Below, one piece after another: positions 36,556-48,340 of a stretch of 64,000 bases of DNA (position 1 is the stretch's first letter; every line of letters begins with the position of its first letter). The translations under genes and the position numbers were made by a program. The DNA is from Trichinella spiralis. Taxonomy: Eukaryota > Nematoda > Enoplea > Trichinellida > Trichinellidae. The notes beneath the pieces were generated by a model. It saw nothing but the letters and a program-made list of their open reading frames with translations, did not search any database and had not been told where the DNA came from. Location: positions 6,091,470-6,155,469 of the forward strand of contig CM012954.1 in NCBI GenBank assembly GCA_000181795.3, given 5' to 3'.

Positions 36556-37378
36556 TCAAATGGGCTTGTAAAGCAACGTTGTGACGTACTTCTTCCGGAA
36601 ACGGTGCGTTGCACTGAGTACCATTACACCATCTTTTATGGACAAAGCGTACAAATGATTCAGCATGACGTGGTTCGGTTCGGGCAGAACGTTCGGATCA
36701 CACGATATTGGCGTGTCTTTGTTGAGAATTACTTGCAGCAAATGTGGTGGCAATACAGGCGGTTGACTGTATTTGCGAAATACTGCTACTTCGGGAACTT
36801 CTTGTGTATACGAAGAGTTCCTGTGAAAACATTCTTCACAGCTGCTGGTGGAATTATCCGTAACCGATTCGGCTTGATCTCGGTCCAACGCGTCGAAAAC
36901 TTCGTAATCAGACCGATCAATGACCAGAACGTTGTTTTCAGAACCAAGCGGATTGTCCGTCTTTGGTAAATTGTTGTCACATATCCAATTGCCATCGACG
37001 TAAAATTTGAATTCGTGACGCCCTTCCGGCAAATCGACTATGGTAATGAAATCTTCATGACTGCGAACCATCGGAAGCTTTTTCTTCCACCCATCCCAGC
37101 TGCCACCGAGACTTACGCATTTCGCACTGCCTAACTTGAAACCGATTAAAATTGGTATTCAAAAAAAAGGCAATTCCCTACACACCTGTCCATTTGACAA
37201 CGACAGGATAACCACCACGATCTTTATGATTTGCATCCGCATACGTTTCGTTCTTAAGTCTGGAAATTTTCAATTGCACCGGGCATTGGTCATCGTCGGA
37301 ATAATTGCCAGCTGCTTTACGCACACTGCCATCAGATTCGTGTCGATCACGACGCTGTGAACCTTGAGTATTGCCCAT
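36556..37378 (-). CDS. PRKAB: AMP-activated protein kinase beta subunit
   Basis: The beta subunit is the scaffold of AMPK and binds glycogen. Two exons, 37186-37378 and 36556-37130, give 255 residues. The N-terminus MGNTQGS is an N-myristoylation signal. The glycogen-binding module (about residues 58-140) keeps the sugar-contacting residues: Trp in SWDGW, Lys in HEFKFYV, Trp in DGNW, and Leu and Asn in PLGSENN. It also has the RSHEDF stretch around the vertebrate Ser108 site. The C-terminal AMPKBI domain has PPHLLQVILNKDTPISCDP, NHVMLNHLYALSIKDGVMVL and the invariant end KKYVTTLLYKPI, which contacts alpha and gamma. The stop lies 171 bases from the RABL6 stop in convergent orientation. A good splice acceptor just upstream of the ATG (37410) hints at a 5' untranslated intron or trans-splicing. 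Confidence 0.97.
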
Positions 37379-38536
37379 TAATCATCAATGTAACTGTATT
37401 TTTTCTCTAAAAGAAATATAAAAAAATGCCTCAAAAATAAATAATCGAAATTTTTTTCAGGTATTGCAAACATTGAAAAAAGCCATCATCTACAATGCAG
37501 ATGCAAACAGCCAGAAAGTGTCATCGCAAACACTCGTTTTAGAAGAATTAAGCGAAATACAACGTTTTATCTAAATGCAGTTTCAAAGGATGTAAGTATA
37601 AGAATATCGATCGATTTCAAGTAAACAATTTATTGCAGAGGAAGAATTTTACCAGCAACTGTTTAAATGGTGCAAAAGAAATGAAATTTCACTACTGCAA
37701 ATCAGCAAAGTGCACATATTGGACAATGGTTGCATCTGTGTCAAAGAAACAACTGCTATTATTGCGAAAAACAAATGAAAAACAATCATACTGTACAAGT
37801 ATAAATTATCAAGTATTAAATCGACAACGTCTCGCATTCTTCAATCGATTCTGCACGCGCTTTTCGTTTGGCTAATTTTCAACAATGTTTCCATTGTTGA
37901 ACATCATGGCATAACGGTAAGTAATATAATTATTTTAAAAAATTTTCCACTTGATCATTTATTTGTACGCTGTTTGCATTGCAATCGAAAAGAGGAAGTG
38001 TAATATTGGTATTTTTGCTTTGCAATATTTGAAGTTGTTCGTTTTATTGCAATTGATACGTGAAAAGAATTTTCTCATTTTTTAAATTGCTTTTATAAGA
38101 GAGATATTTATTTTTCCAACTATTCATGACGAATTCAGATCAGTTAGCAATATGGTAATTTTGCATTCGATCATTTTCATGCTCGTTGTTGCACGTTGCT
38201 TGAAAGCAACGCAGTGGACGTGCAGAAAATAAATGCATTTGCCATTTGTTGATTTTAATTCCGTTTCAAAAAAAATGTATATATATCTAGAGAAAATTTC
38301 AAGGAGTCGTCCATTGTTTACTAATTTTAAAAGTGCATTGGTGAATGTGCATGCCTTTCGTCACGCATATGCACGTTTGCATGAATAAGCATAAGTAAAC
38401 TAGTTTGTTGACAAGTTCATAAATTTCAGGTTGTAAATATGGGGTTAACGTTTCATAATTACTAGTTTTTCGTAAATGTAACTTCATCATTAGCATCAGT
38501 TTTGGTGAATGAGAATTTCCGCTAGTGTACTAAATA
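37379..38536. other. Intergenic with unresolved coding-like patches
   Basis: Between 37459 and 37575 and between 37639 and 37918, open stretches in different frames look protein-like and are flanked by good splice sites (TTTTTTTCAG before 37459, GTAAGT at 37576, TTATTGCAG before 37639, GTAAGT at 37919). I could not build a gene with a start codon and one consistent frame. One patch (motif FYQQLFKWCKRNE) faintly recalls the start of SETD3/SETD4 methyltransferases. This could be a decayed gene or an unusual one. The rest is AT-rich. Confidence 0.35.
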
Positions 38537-41050
38537 ATGCTTACTCTTTTGCTTTTTCTTTCTTTAATAACAATATTTTTTCTTCTACTGAAGTAAGTAT
38601 TAAGCTTATAACAACGAAAATAATTTTCACAACTTTAGTTTACGCATCAGTGCTTTCCGATTACGTAGCAAACTTGGCTTACGAGGCCCGAAACCAAATC
38701 TGCTATTTGGAAATGTACTCGAATTTATTGATCCAAATGTCAAAGTATTGTTTGATGAAAATTCGCTTACTCTACTATGTTGTAAAAATTATAAATTAAA
38801 AACTAGTGGGAAGAAGATCAAAGTGTGCTGTTCAAAAAGCTGAAACGTCAGTACGGTGACGTTTATGGGTAAATTATTGCTTCTTTTACTGTTAAAATTA
38901 AATAAAATATTATTAATATAGTATTTACCTTGGACCGCAGCTGAACGTTGTTGTTACTGATCTTGATGTCGCCAGAGATATACTGATAAAAAATTTTTCA
39001 TGTTTTACAGATCGATCGGTAAATAACAAGGTATAACAGTAGAAAATGTCCGTTTAATTTTGTTTGCCAAATTTTTAGAATATTGCTATATTGGAAAAGA
39101 AACCGATGAGCGAATGCTTGTTTAATTTACGGCAGCAGGAATGGAAAGATATTCGTTCCACTGTTGTTCACACTTTCAGCAATCGAATCATGAGAGAAGT
39201 AATGCACGTATTTCAGTGCAAAATTGAAGCATGTTTTTTCAACAACTTTTTAATTAATTTTCAGATGGCCTCTTCTTGTTTACCAAAAATAATGAAATTT
39301 CTGGATGGATTAGATTCATATGCTGCATCTGGTACTGCATTTGATATTTACAAGTATGTCAAAACGGTTGTTCCCATTAATTACATTTTATTTTCGGCCG
39401 TTGATTTTCAGTAGCTGTATTGACCAATTTAGCTAATGTAAATAGCTGTCGTTTGAAAAGAATAATTTATTCGCAAATACTTGAAAAAATTTAATTATTT
39501 CTGTTAAATTTAGATTTCATATAGTATTTAGATTTACGCATAATTATAATTAAGGCTGAAAATGGAAATGAAAAATGGTTTTATAATTAATATGATATCT
39601 GAAAGCATCTTATAGGTACTGACTAATTAATGTCATTTGCAGAATTGTTTTACTGTAATAGGTTTCAAAACACTAATTCCAATGTAATACTGATAGTTTT
39701 TGTATTTTAAGGAATTTTCAGGTTTTGACTGTGGACGTCATTGCTCAGTGCGCGTTTGCTTTGGATTTAGATTTGAATGAATCTCAGAATCGTCAGTTTT
39801 TGGACAACTGTAGACAGCTTTTTGATGGGTATGATTTCAATGAGTCTTGGCTAATACGTCTGTCATGTAAAAAATTATTCATACGCTTTATGCACTGTAT
39901 GCATTATTGATATTTTTTGATGCTTCAGTGATTTTTCCTGAAATGATATGGTTTTTGAAGCCTTTTGTATCGTTTACCAAATTTTCTAAAGCTGAACAAC
40001 GAATTGTGAACGACTTGCGCGAAGTTTTGTTGAGAAAAAAGCACTTGAAGGTGTGAAAAGCAATTTCGCACATTCTTGGTAATTTTTGATTTGTTTATAG
40101 TGTAAACAAAGCATCGATCTTTTGCAGTTACTTATAAACAGCAATGAGCTTATGGAGAACAATGAGAGAAAAGTGAGAGAACGGAATTGAGCTTTTTTAT
40201 TTATTAACTTTTGAGCAAAGTATATTTTTTAAGGGAACACCGCTGACTGATGACGCGATTGTGGCAAATGCAATGGTGTTTCTGCTTGCTGGTTACGAAA
40301 CGTCCAGTACAGCTATGGGTTTTGCCGCATGGCTTTTGGCCAAGCATCCAGAAGTGCAGGAAAAACTTCGTCAAGAAGTAAATGTGAAATTCAACGATAT
40401 TCAGGTTTGGTGTAATACGTTTTCATTGGCTGACTGTAAACGATAGATAAATTTCATAGATTGGGCAGGAGTATGATGTTATTCATGATATGCCATATAT
40501 GAACGCAGTCATGCAGGAGACTTTACGATTGTATCCTCCTTTAGTGTTGTAAGTGTATGCTGTAATTTCGCATAAATTTATTCTTTGAAATTATTAATTT
40601 ATAAGGCTCGTTGTGCGGACATGTATTAAAGAGTGTACAATTAACGAAATTCCATTTGTGCCTGGTGTTCAAGTTCTTTTTCCGACTTACAGTATCCATC
40701 ACGATGAAACCATTTGGCCCGAACCAGATCGTTTCCTTCCAGAACGGTATACGTTTTATTATAAATTGGAAAATGGCGGTATATGTTGCTGATTTATTGA
40801 ATATTTCAGTTTTATTGGTTCCGATTGTGCTCATCATCCAATGGCATGGCTTCCGTTTGGAGCAGGACCGAGAAACTGCATTGGCAAACGATTCGCGGAA
40901 ATGCAGTTCAAAATTACTATGGCACATTTGTTGAAACGTTACAGACTTCATCTTTCAGAAGCTGAATCAGAAGATCCGATTAAACTGAAATGCAACGGTG
41001 CTACCATTCGACCAAGAAATGGCGTTGTAATTAAGTTAAGTCGTTATTGA
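38537..41050 (+). CDS. Cytochrome P450, CYP3-clan type
   Basis: A membrane-anchored haem monooxygenase of the endoplasmic reticulum. Thirteen exons: 38537-38592, 38639-38744, 38807-38868, 38922-39030, 39079-39198, 39265-39366, 39722-39866, 39929-40050, 40128-40172, 40234-40404, 40460-40548, 40606-40746, 40810-41050, giving 502 residues. The first exon is a signal anchor ([18 protein letters not shown]), followed by the hinge [13 protein letters not shown]. The I-helix oxygen-binding motif is LLAGYETSS, the ExxR motif is ETLRLYPP, the meander region has [12 protein letters not shown], and the haem loop is [12 protein letters not shown] with the ligand Cys near residue 446. The gene looks intact. 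The substrate is unknown; CYP3-clan members in worms handle xenobiotics or lipids. The exon 6 donor (39367) lacks a strong consensus but is the one that restores [20 protein letters not shown]. Confidence 0.94.
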
Positions 41051-41304
41051 ATTCACTGCCTGATGTAATGCAAAATTTCAACTTCAATTATTTACTTTTC
41101 AAACTCGTCAAATCGTAAACTGAGTCACTGCCAAACAAAACTAAAAACTACTTACACGCATATTTGAAAAATTATTTGTACTTTTGCATTGTCCAATTGT
41201 TCAATTTCTTAGTAACAGGCAAAAAATTATGTTTGCATTGTTCGTGAAGAATTTCTGTTGAAATTCTCAAAATATTAAATGTTTTGCTCAGTCATATTTA
41301 ATTA

Positions 41305-41310
41305 AATAAA
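41305..41310 (+). terminator. Candidate poly(A) signal of the P450 gene
   Basis: AATAAA 255 bases after the stop codon, the first on the strand in a suitable position. Confidence 0.35.
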
Positions 41311-42196
41311 ACTTGACGTTGACAATGGCTAAATTTGACGGCTCTTTTTAAATGTAATTATTGATTTGTTTATTTTCGGCGATTTCATTTTTCGTAAATT
41401 TGAACTCTCAAAGCGTTTTCTTCCAATTCAAATTCTTTCGGAACTTTATTTCGATTAGCTATACAGTACATTACATTAATACAATCAAGTTGTGAATTTT
41501 GATTATCGTTGTAATTTGAAACTTACATGAACCAACAAAACTAATTATTAAAAATTCGTAAATTTGAAAAATAAAGCTTCACTTTAACAAATTCGTATCA
41601 GTTGATTATGTAAAAATATGTATACTATAATGGACAATAGTTTGAAACATTTCAGCAGTAAATTCTAGATATAGCATTATTTGGGTTTTGTTCAATGTTT
41701 TTACTTGTATTTGTAAAAAACATCTACTACTACTACACTGTAAACTGAAGTAGTTTGCTCGCAAAGAAAGCGCTTTATTGCTAATAACATGTAACGTTTA
41801 AGAAGCAAAAAAAACAGTAATTTGAAGAAAATTTTAATTTATATAATAAGGGATGAAATATAATAAAAATTATCAAATCAAATATTGCTAAAAGAAGAAT
41901 AATAAAGCTCAATTGCTTCTTTCATTATTATACATTGTCAGTGTATTCCATTTGTTACTATATGTAAAATAATATTTTATATCATGTATTAAATATTAAT
42001 TGAGCAATTGTCTTCGGGCTTAATATTTAACTGGAAAGTTTATTAAACATTATACAGTAACGCATTTACTGTATTTTATTTGTTCTTGAATATCAAATAA
42101 ATTGCTCTCTATCAATAACAGCGTGTGGTTTTCGTTGTTGTTGTAGTTTTGTTTTAGTGAATTATTTTATATAATTTATAAGAAAGTTATTTACGA
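41311..42196. other. Intergenic, zinc-finger gene upstream
   Basis: About 890 bases of AT-rich sequence with no supported gene. It likely holds the promoter of the zinc-finger gene. Confidence 0.5.
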
Positions 42197-44634
42197 ATGG
42201 CCAACACAGCAGTTGTGTCCATGCCGATGGTTCAAGAAGAATGTTCTCCAGGGAGACAGTCAGTATCTTTGCAGAATTTGATGGAAAATTCAAAGTCTAA
42301 AGTGAATGATCAAATGGGGAACGGAAATTTGTATACTTCGAAAAGTGGGACTGGCATGGTGAGTTCTGAAGATTTGGGGGATATTTTGGATATGCAGTGT
42401 GAACTGTGTCTGGAAACATTCCGTAACAAGAAGGAACGTCTTTTTCACATGCGTAACGTTCACGATGCTGAGAAGCCGTATCGTTGTCGTTTGTGCGGTA
42501 AAAGTTTTCCATACTGGTCGTCTTTACACAACCACAGGCGGCTTCATCTTCCGGATCGACCTTTTGTTTGTTCGATCTGTTCATCTTGCTTTCGTTGGAA
42601 GTTTTGCCTGAAACAGCATATAATTGCTTCACATTCTAATGAAGTGAGTAAAAGTCAGATGATTTTTTCTTTTCAAGCACTTTTGTAACATTTAGAAAGG
42701 AAAAGCAGTAGGATCATTTAGACAGAAAGTGGTAATTGAAAAATAAGTTTTAATTATTTGTTGAATAATTATATTATTCATGCTCTTTAGATGAAAGAAG
42801 AGCTGACAACTGTGGATGTTGTATGTCTTTTATTAGTTTAATTTAAATGTTGAATCTGTTTTAAGCGACTTAATTAATACTAAGTTATTGTGATCTTTAG
42901 TTGGAAACTCGGTCCGCTTCAAATGATTCCATGGAAGAATTTTCAAGCACGGTAAATGCCTTTTCAATTTATGCTTTATCGTACTTTTCACTGAGAAATT
43001 GTTTCAGATCTATCCGGATTATAAAATGGTTGAAGTATGGATGAAAATTTGATAGCGGTTTGGATTTTTGTATGGTTTCAAATTTTTTTTTCATTATAGA
43101 AAGTATCTCAAACTGGTTCTTTCGTTTCGGAAATTCCAACAGTATGTACTTTCAATTTTAACATATTTTTGTTAGTTAAATTATTATTTCAAGCGTACCT
43201 CTTTTGCATAATTTTATAATTGTTTATGACAGTAATTTGATTTTGCAATACAATCAATGCAGTATGATAACGTGATTGAAATGCTGTTACGTTAGAAGAA
43301 CGTCAGCAAATATTCTTAAGCTTTACCGTATTTTATAAATATGTATAATAATGAAACTTATTGTATTTCACTGCATTTCAGGTAAGCAGTAGCGGTGTTC
43401 CGACGGCAGTACTTAGTAAAACAGATGTCAATCAAAAAACGGTTCTTTCGAAAGATTCACAGATGAAGATTCGAATTCGAATTGACTCGGTAGGCTTTTT
43501 AATTTTTATTTTTGCTTTGAAAATGATGACATATGAAACGTCTAGTGGATTATAATTTGATATTTAATATGAAAATGTTATTAATTTATTATGAACCAGA
43601 ACAATTCTTTTTTTTTCTTTGATCAAATCAAATTTTTAATTTAAGATATAGCGTTTTGCATTATGAAAGAAACATCAATGAAGTTGAAAAATAGTTGTTC
43701 AAACAATTTAATTGTAATATAATATATAACTGTGTGATAATCATTCGTGATGAAAGTAGTAAATAAAATGTTTATTCTAATAATGCACACAGCTTTAAAT
43801 TAAACACATTCAGACTGTGAAATTTTATTATTTTATTTTATACTTTATTGGCGTCTTGAAAGTTTTGATACTTTTATCAAAATAGAAGTTTTCTATAGTA
43901 TTTTCATATGATTAGCAGAATTTTTATTACACAAAGTATAAATGTGATAATCTTTTCGTTATTCATTGTTTTGTTTAAGAAAGGCAACAAGCTTAATTTG
44001 ATTTCAATGAAGCCTCATTTGAAGGTAGGTGAAAATTGGATAAATTTTTTGAAAAAAAAAAACTTATATTAAAAGTGGTGTTTAGAAATCCAGCATTAGC
44101 CCGTGTGCGACTCCTGAACAGAATTCCGGTCAAAATGGGCAATTTGATAAGGATGTATGTAAATTCTCTTTTTTTTAATTCGATTGTTTCAAAGATGTTT
44201 TTTTCTTGATAATTTGATTTTTCTTGGTCGATGATTTCAGGAAGAAATGAACGATGTGGCAACAATTCAGGCGACAAATAATTTTATCCCATCCCATCAA
44301 GGGGGAAAACAAAGCGATGTAAATTTTCAACTATGCAAATGCTGTTTACTTATTTATTTATTTGTTTATTTATTATAATGATGTATAAATTGAGGTTCGG
44401 GTTGGTTCGAGAATAGAAAAACTCGCTTCACGTTTGAGACGATCGTTTGAATTTGGTGACGAGCCAGTGAATCAGATGAAGGCGAGACGAACTTCAGACG
44501 CTTCGGTGCAGACTTCTTACGACGAGAGCTTCTCCGCCGGTTGCAGTGGTATGATGGTTGCAATGATGCAGAACATTAACAAACGCTTGGATAAAATTGA
44601 AGAGCTTCTAGCATCTTCTCTGAAACAAATTTAG
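42197..44634 (+). CDS. C2H2 zinc-finger protein built from micro-exons
   Basis: Eleven exons: 42197-42643, 42696-42728, 42791-42820, 42901-42951, 43008-43034, 43100-43141, 43382-43489, 43980-44024, 44086-44154, 44241-44318, 44395-44634, giving 389 residues. The first exon encodes three C2H2 fingers at about residues 72-148 (CELCLETF, CRLCGKSF with a KPYRC linker, CSICSSCF), so a sequence-specific DNA-binding factor is likely. The rest is polar and Ser/Thr/Gln-rich with no known domain. It ends in a leucine heptad stretch (MMQNINKRLDKIEELLASS) that probably forms a coiled coil for dimerisation. Every one of the ten introns is phase 0 and the middle exons are 27-108 bases. I do not recognise a specific orthologue. 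The middle exons rest on splice sites and phase only, so some may be optional. Confidence 0.8.
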
Positions 44635-44971
44635 TCAATTACTTTTTTCCCGTCATATTTTACTTTCTATTTTTTTTGGCAGCGGTTCCGCTTTTTATTT
44701 CACATTTAAATAATTGTTTTGTTTATTTATAATAATAATAATGATCGATGATGATGATTATTATTCTTATTATTAATATTTTTAGTTTTTCTCTTTGCTT
44801 GTTTAGTGTATATTAAAGATGTTTTAATGGGTAATTATCGTTCGTTTTTCGAAGCGTTGTGCGTCTTTTGTTTTTTTTTTGCTTCTGCTTTTACTACTTT
44901 TAGCATGCTGTTGACTGCTTTTCATCTGCATGCCGTTTAAGTTTGAATGAATCCAGGCGCGTTTGACGCGG
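44635..44971. other. Short intergenic region with ATT/GAT repeats
   Basis: About 335 bases between two genes on the same strand. It contains an interrupted AAT/GAT trinucleotide run near 44735-44775. No gene is visible. Confidence 0.5.
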
Positions 44972-46291
44972 ATGCATTTTTGGTGGAAATTTGCTTTGAT
45001 CATCGTTGCAGCATTATTTATGGTCACTTTGTTTTATAAAGGTTCAACATGGAGTAAGAATATGAATAATATTTTTTCAAACTCCACATTCGATTTGTAC
45101 GGCGAAAACATATTTATTGTTCAGGCGAAAAGCCGCCACTAGCAGAAGGTTCTTTGGACGAATGGAACCTGCAGAATGCGGTATTTTTGTACAACAGGAT
45201 ACCGAAGACTGGTTCCACATCTTTGATGGGAATCATTTATGAGCTCTGTCAAAAGAATAGCTTTCACGTGATTCATTTGAACATGTCGAGAAATAGTCAC
45301 GTCATGACACCTTGGGATCAGGTGCATTTTGCTGGCAATTTTTCCAACTGGACCCAACGCAAGCCTGCTTTTTATCACGGTCACGTGGCTTACATCGATT
45401 TTACAAAGTCACTACTCAGTTGATTGTTTTGTACGAGATTCTTTTTGATATTTTCTGCTTTTAGATTTGGGATGAAAAATCCCATTTACTTGAACGTTGT
45501 CCGAGATCCATTGGAAAGGATGATTTCTTATTATTATTTTCTTCGATACGGGGACGATTTTCGACCTCATTTGAGTCGAAAACGCAAAGGAAACAACGAG
45601 GTTTAATGCTTTATCTCGTTATTTGTTATATTTTTTTTTGAATTTTTGAAAATTCATTGAAGACGTTCGACGAATGCGTTAAGCGCAAAGGGCGCGACTG
45701 CGATCCTGCCAATTTGTGGTTACAAATACCATTTTTTTGTGGTCATCATGCTGACTGTTGGTCCGTAACATTATTGGATGGACGATAGATAAATCGGCTT
45801 TGAAATAAAGTTCCTTCCTTGTTTTATTTGATAAAAATTCAAATTCTCTTCAGGATACCGGGAAATGTTTGGGCTTTAGAAAGGGCCAAAAACACACTGC
45901 TTGATCATTACATGCTGGTTGGTGTGAGTGAAGAATTGCAAGATTTCGTCGAATTGTTGGAACTTATTTTTCCTGATTTTTTTTCCGGCGCTACCGTAAT
46001 CTATTCTCAAGGTTGATATTTTCCTTTTGTTCAACTTTTCCTTTCAATTCAATTCAATTCAATTTGTCAGGTCGAAAATCGTACTTGAGAAAAACAGTGA
46101 AAAAAATTCCACCATCCGAGCAAACGTTGGCGCAAATTCGACAATCACCAATTTGGAAAATGGAGCAGGATTTTTACGAATTTGCCAAGCGACAGTTTCA
46201 CTTTTTGAAGTTGATCAAAACTAGGTTGGGCGGGAAACGTGAAATTGGTTATCATTATGAAAAAGTTAAACCGACGTTAGTTTCAAACTGA
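44972..46291 (+). CDS. HS2ST1: Heparan sulfate 2-O-sulfotransferase
   Basis: A Golgi type II membrane enzyme that moves sulfate from PAPS to the 2-O position of iduronic acid in heparan sulfate. Six exons: 44972-45053, 45125-45407, 45465-45600, 45663-45760, 45854-46011, 46071-46291, giving 325 residues against 356 in human. A short cytosolic N-terminus and one membrane anchor ([18 protein letters not shown]) precede a brief stem. The 5'-phosphosulfate loop is [11 protein letters not shown], the catalytic His stretch is [11 protein letters not shown] near residue 112, the 3'-phosphate region is [20 protein letters not shown], and [10 protein letters not shown] follows with conserved Cys. The acceptor-proximal [13 protein letters not shown] and [12 protein letters not shown] match the family. 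All catalytic landmarks are kept. The donor at 45054 was preferred over a weaker in-phase one at 45042. Confidence 0.95.
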
Positions 46292-46765
46292 AATTTTCAG
46301 CATTGTTTTCGGAATTTCTATCGCTTATTAGTTGCAATTTCAAACAGCTGTATGCTGATTTTTATTTGTAAAAGATGAACGATCAATTGGATAAATAACA
46401 GCAATTTTTTGTACGTAAATTCTCCATTCAGCGCAAATAATGCCTACTTTTCACTAACTATTCTGTCCAATCATGTAATTTGCATATCGCTTGTAGTACG
46501 GTATGTTTTGAATTAGTAGTGCTTTTACTAATTTCATTAATTTTGGGAAAATAAGTAACTTTGCCAACTGTTGATTGTAAAATATTCTACAGAAACAAAC
46601 TTCCATTACAGTGTTTTGCAGATGGCTGCATGTTTGCAAAATTTACATTAAACATCAAAAACAAATAGCGAAGTTCACTTAAGAGCTTATCGTATGCAGT
46701 TGTTCGTTATTTTCATGATTTATTTTTTATCATTTGTATTTCTAATGTACTTTTTATAGTTACTC
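46292..46765. other. Intergenic, DPM2 upstream
   Basis: About 475 bases of AT-rich sequence between two plus-strand genes with no supported feature. Confidence 0.5.
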
Positions 46766-47751
46766 ATGTTTATCCGTTTTTACGTACATGCCGGGTATTT
46801 GCTGACATTTTGTTCCAGTATTTTTTTTCTGTATTATACTTTCTGGATCTTGATTTTGGTAAGAGCTGTTGTTATTTTAAGTGTTCAAAGCAGTTGGTAT
46901 AGAACTAATAAATTCAAATAACACCTTACACAAGTGAAAAAAATTTTTGAAACTATTTATTAAGAAATCTCTAGTAGTTTAATATGATGAAATAGTATAT
47001 AAGATTTCGCTTTATCATTCTTATTGTAAATTATAATTAAAATTCCCCGTTGTAATTTAAAATTGACAAAAATTAAATTAGACATGAATTTTTATAAACT
47101 ATTGTATTCGTGTAAATTTTGTAATTCAGGTTCAATTTCGCATTATACCGTATTAACTACTGTTGTAATTGCTTTTATGAATTTTTTTATCACTATTTAT
47201 AAACTGTTGCATTTGATTTTAATATGAAAAATAATAATAATTAATATGTAGTTTTAATGGTTCACATTATTCATTTATATTCTATCGTTTGTAATATTTG
47301 TTTACTTTCTTTTGTCAGTTTTAAATGGAAATTTTTTTTGTAGCCTTTTGTTGAACAGTGTCATCCGGTTCGTCGTTTCTTTCCTTCCAGTTGGTACGGT
47401 TTGATCATTCCATGCATTGGCTTAGTTGCATTTTTCCTCGTGCTATGTATGTGTTAATAACATGTTTATTTTTTTAACGTTTTTTTTCTTTGTATTTTAA
47501 AACTTTTTGAATAGAACAAGGGACTGGTTATGCTTTTTTTCTTATTTTTTCACAAGTATCATTATGCAGTTAGTTCTGTTTAATAATCAATGCTTGATAA
47601 TTTTGAGTGCACGAATTTATTCAATTTTATGAACGATAAAAGTGGATAGATTTGTTTAATTATTTTTTTTGGTAATTTTGTATTTCTGTGTTTAGTGTGC
47701 ATCTTGATTCATTCTGTTTATATTGGTGCGGCCAGAAGGTCTTCTCGATGA
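46766..47751 (+). CDS. DPM2: DPM2, regulatory subunit of dolichol-phosphate-mannose synthase
   Basis: DPM2 is a small ER membrane protein that stabilises the dolichol-phosphate-mannose synthase complex, which supplies mannose for N-glycans, GPI anchors and O-mannose. Three exons, 46766-46858, 47344-47446 and 47696-47751, give 83 residues against 84 in human. The first helix ends in FFLYYTFWILILPF, which matches the family's YYTxWxxxLPF signature. A polar loop (VEQCHPVRRFFPSSWYG) and a second helix (LIIPCIGLVAFFLVLL) follow, then a short basic tail. Length, two-helix layout and phases (0, 1) all agree. It is too short for standard gene finders, so it may be missing from existing annotation. 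Confidence 0.88.
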
Positions 47752-48340
47752 GAACAACTTACTGTACATGCGTTTGATTGATTGTTGGTATCCATTTGGA
47801 AAGTTGTCGTCGAACAAAATTGGACCTCTTTTTTGCCAGGTACGATTATTTTTAAATATTCTTGAAAATGAATGAAGTTCTGATAAGTTTTTCATGCGGG
47901 TTTATTTTGATTTTCTTCTTTACTTCTCTACAATTTTTCTGTTTTATTTGAAAAAAGGATAAGAAAATTTGTTTAATTTTCAATGTAATATAATCTGCGG
48001 AACTGGTTTGATTGATATTCATTCGTCTTTTGTCTTTGGCAAAGAAAAATAATAATACGTCTTTGGTTCACTGATTTCATCTAGTGATAGAAGTGTTGTA
48101 TTTGGTTGAAATTACTGTACGGCCATTTGTCGTTTTCGGCTTTTTCTTCTGAGCAATTTGAAAATTATTACAATTGAAATTAATTGTCTGACTTCTGAAT
48201 TCTGCAGGATAATTGAATTGCATGTAAAATGAACATCACAAATGTTCAATTTCAACTATTTTAATGTCTGTTATAAACACATTTATATATTTTTTATGAA
48301 AGAATTAATGAACAAAAAAATTATTCAAAAAAGAAAAACG
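47752..48340. other. Intergenic between convergent genes
   Basis: About 590 bases of AT-rich sequence holding the 3' ends of DPM2 and of the first pseudoprotease gene. No other feature is seen. Confidence 0.5.

Noticed and set aside
39400..39440. Alternative P450 exon after the acceptor at 39414
   Set aside because: It gives only eight codons before a stop, while joining 39366 to 39722 restores the family sequence in phase.
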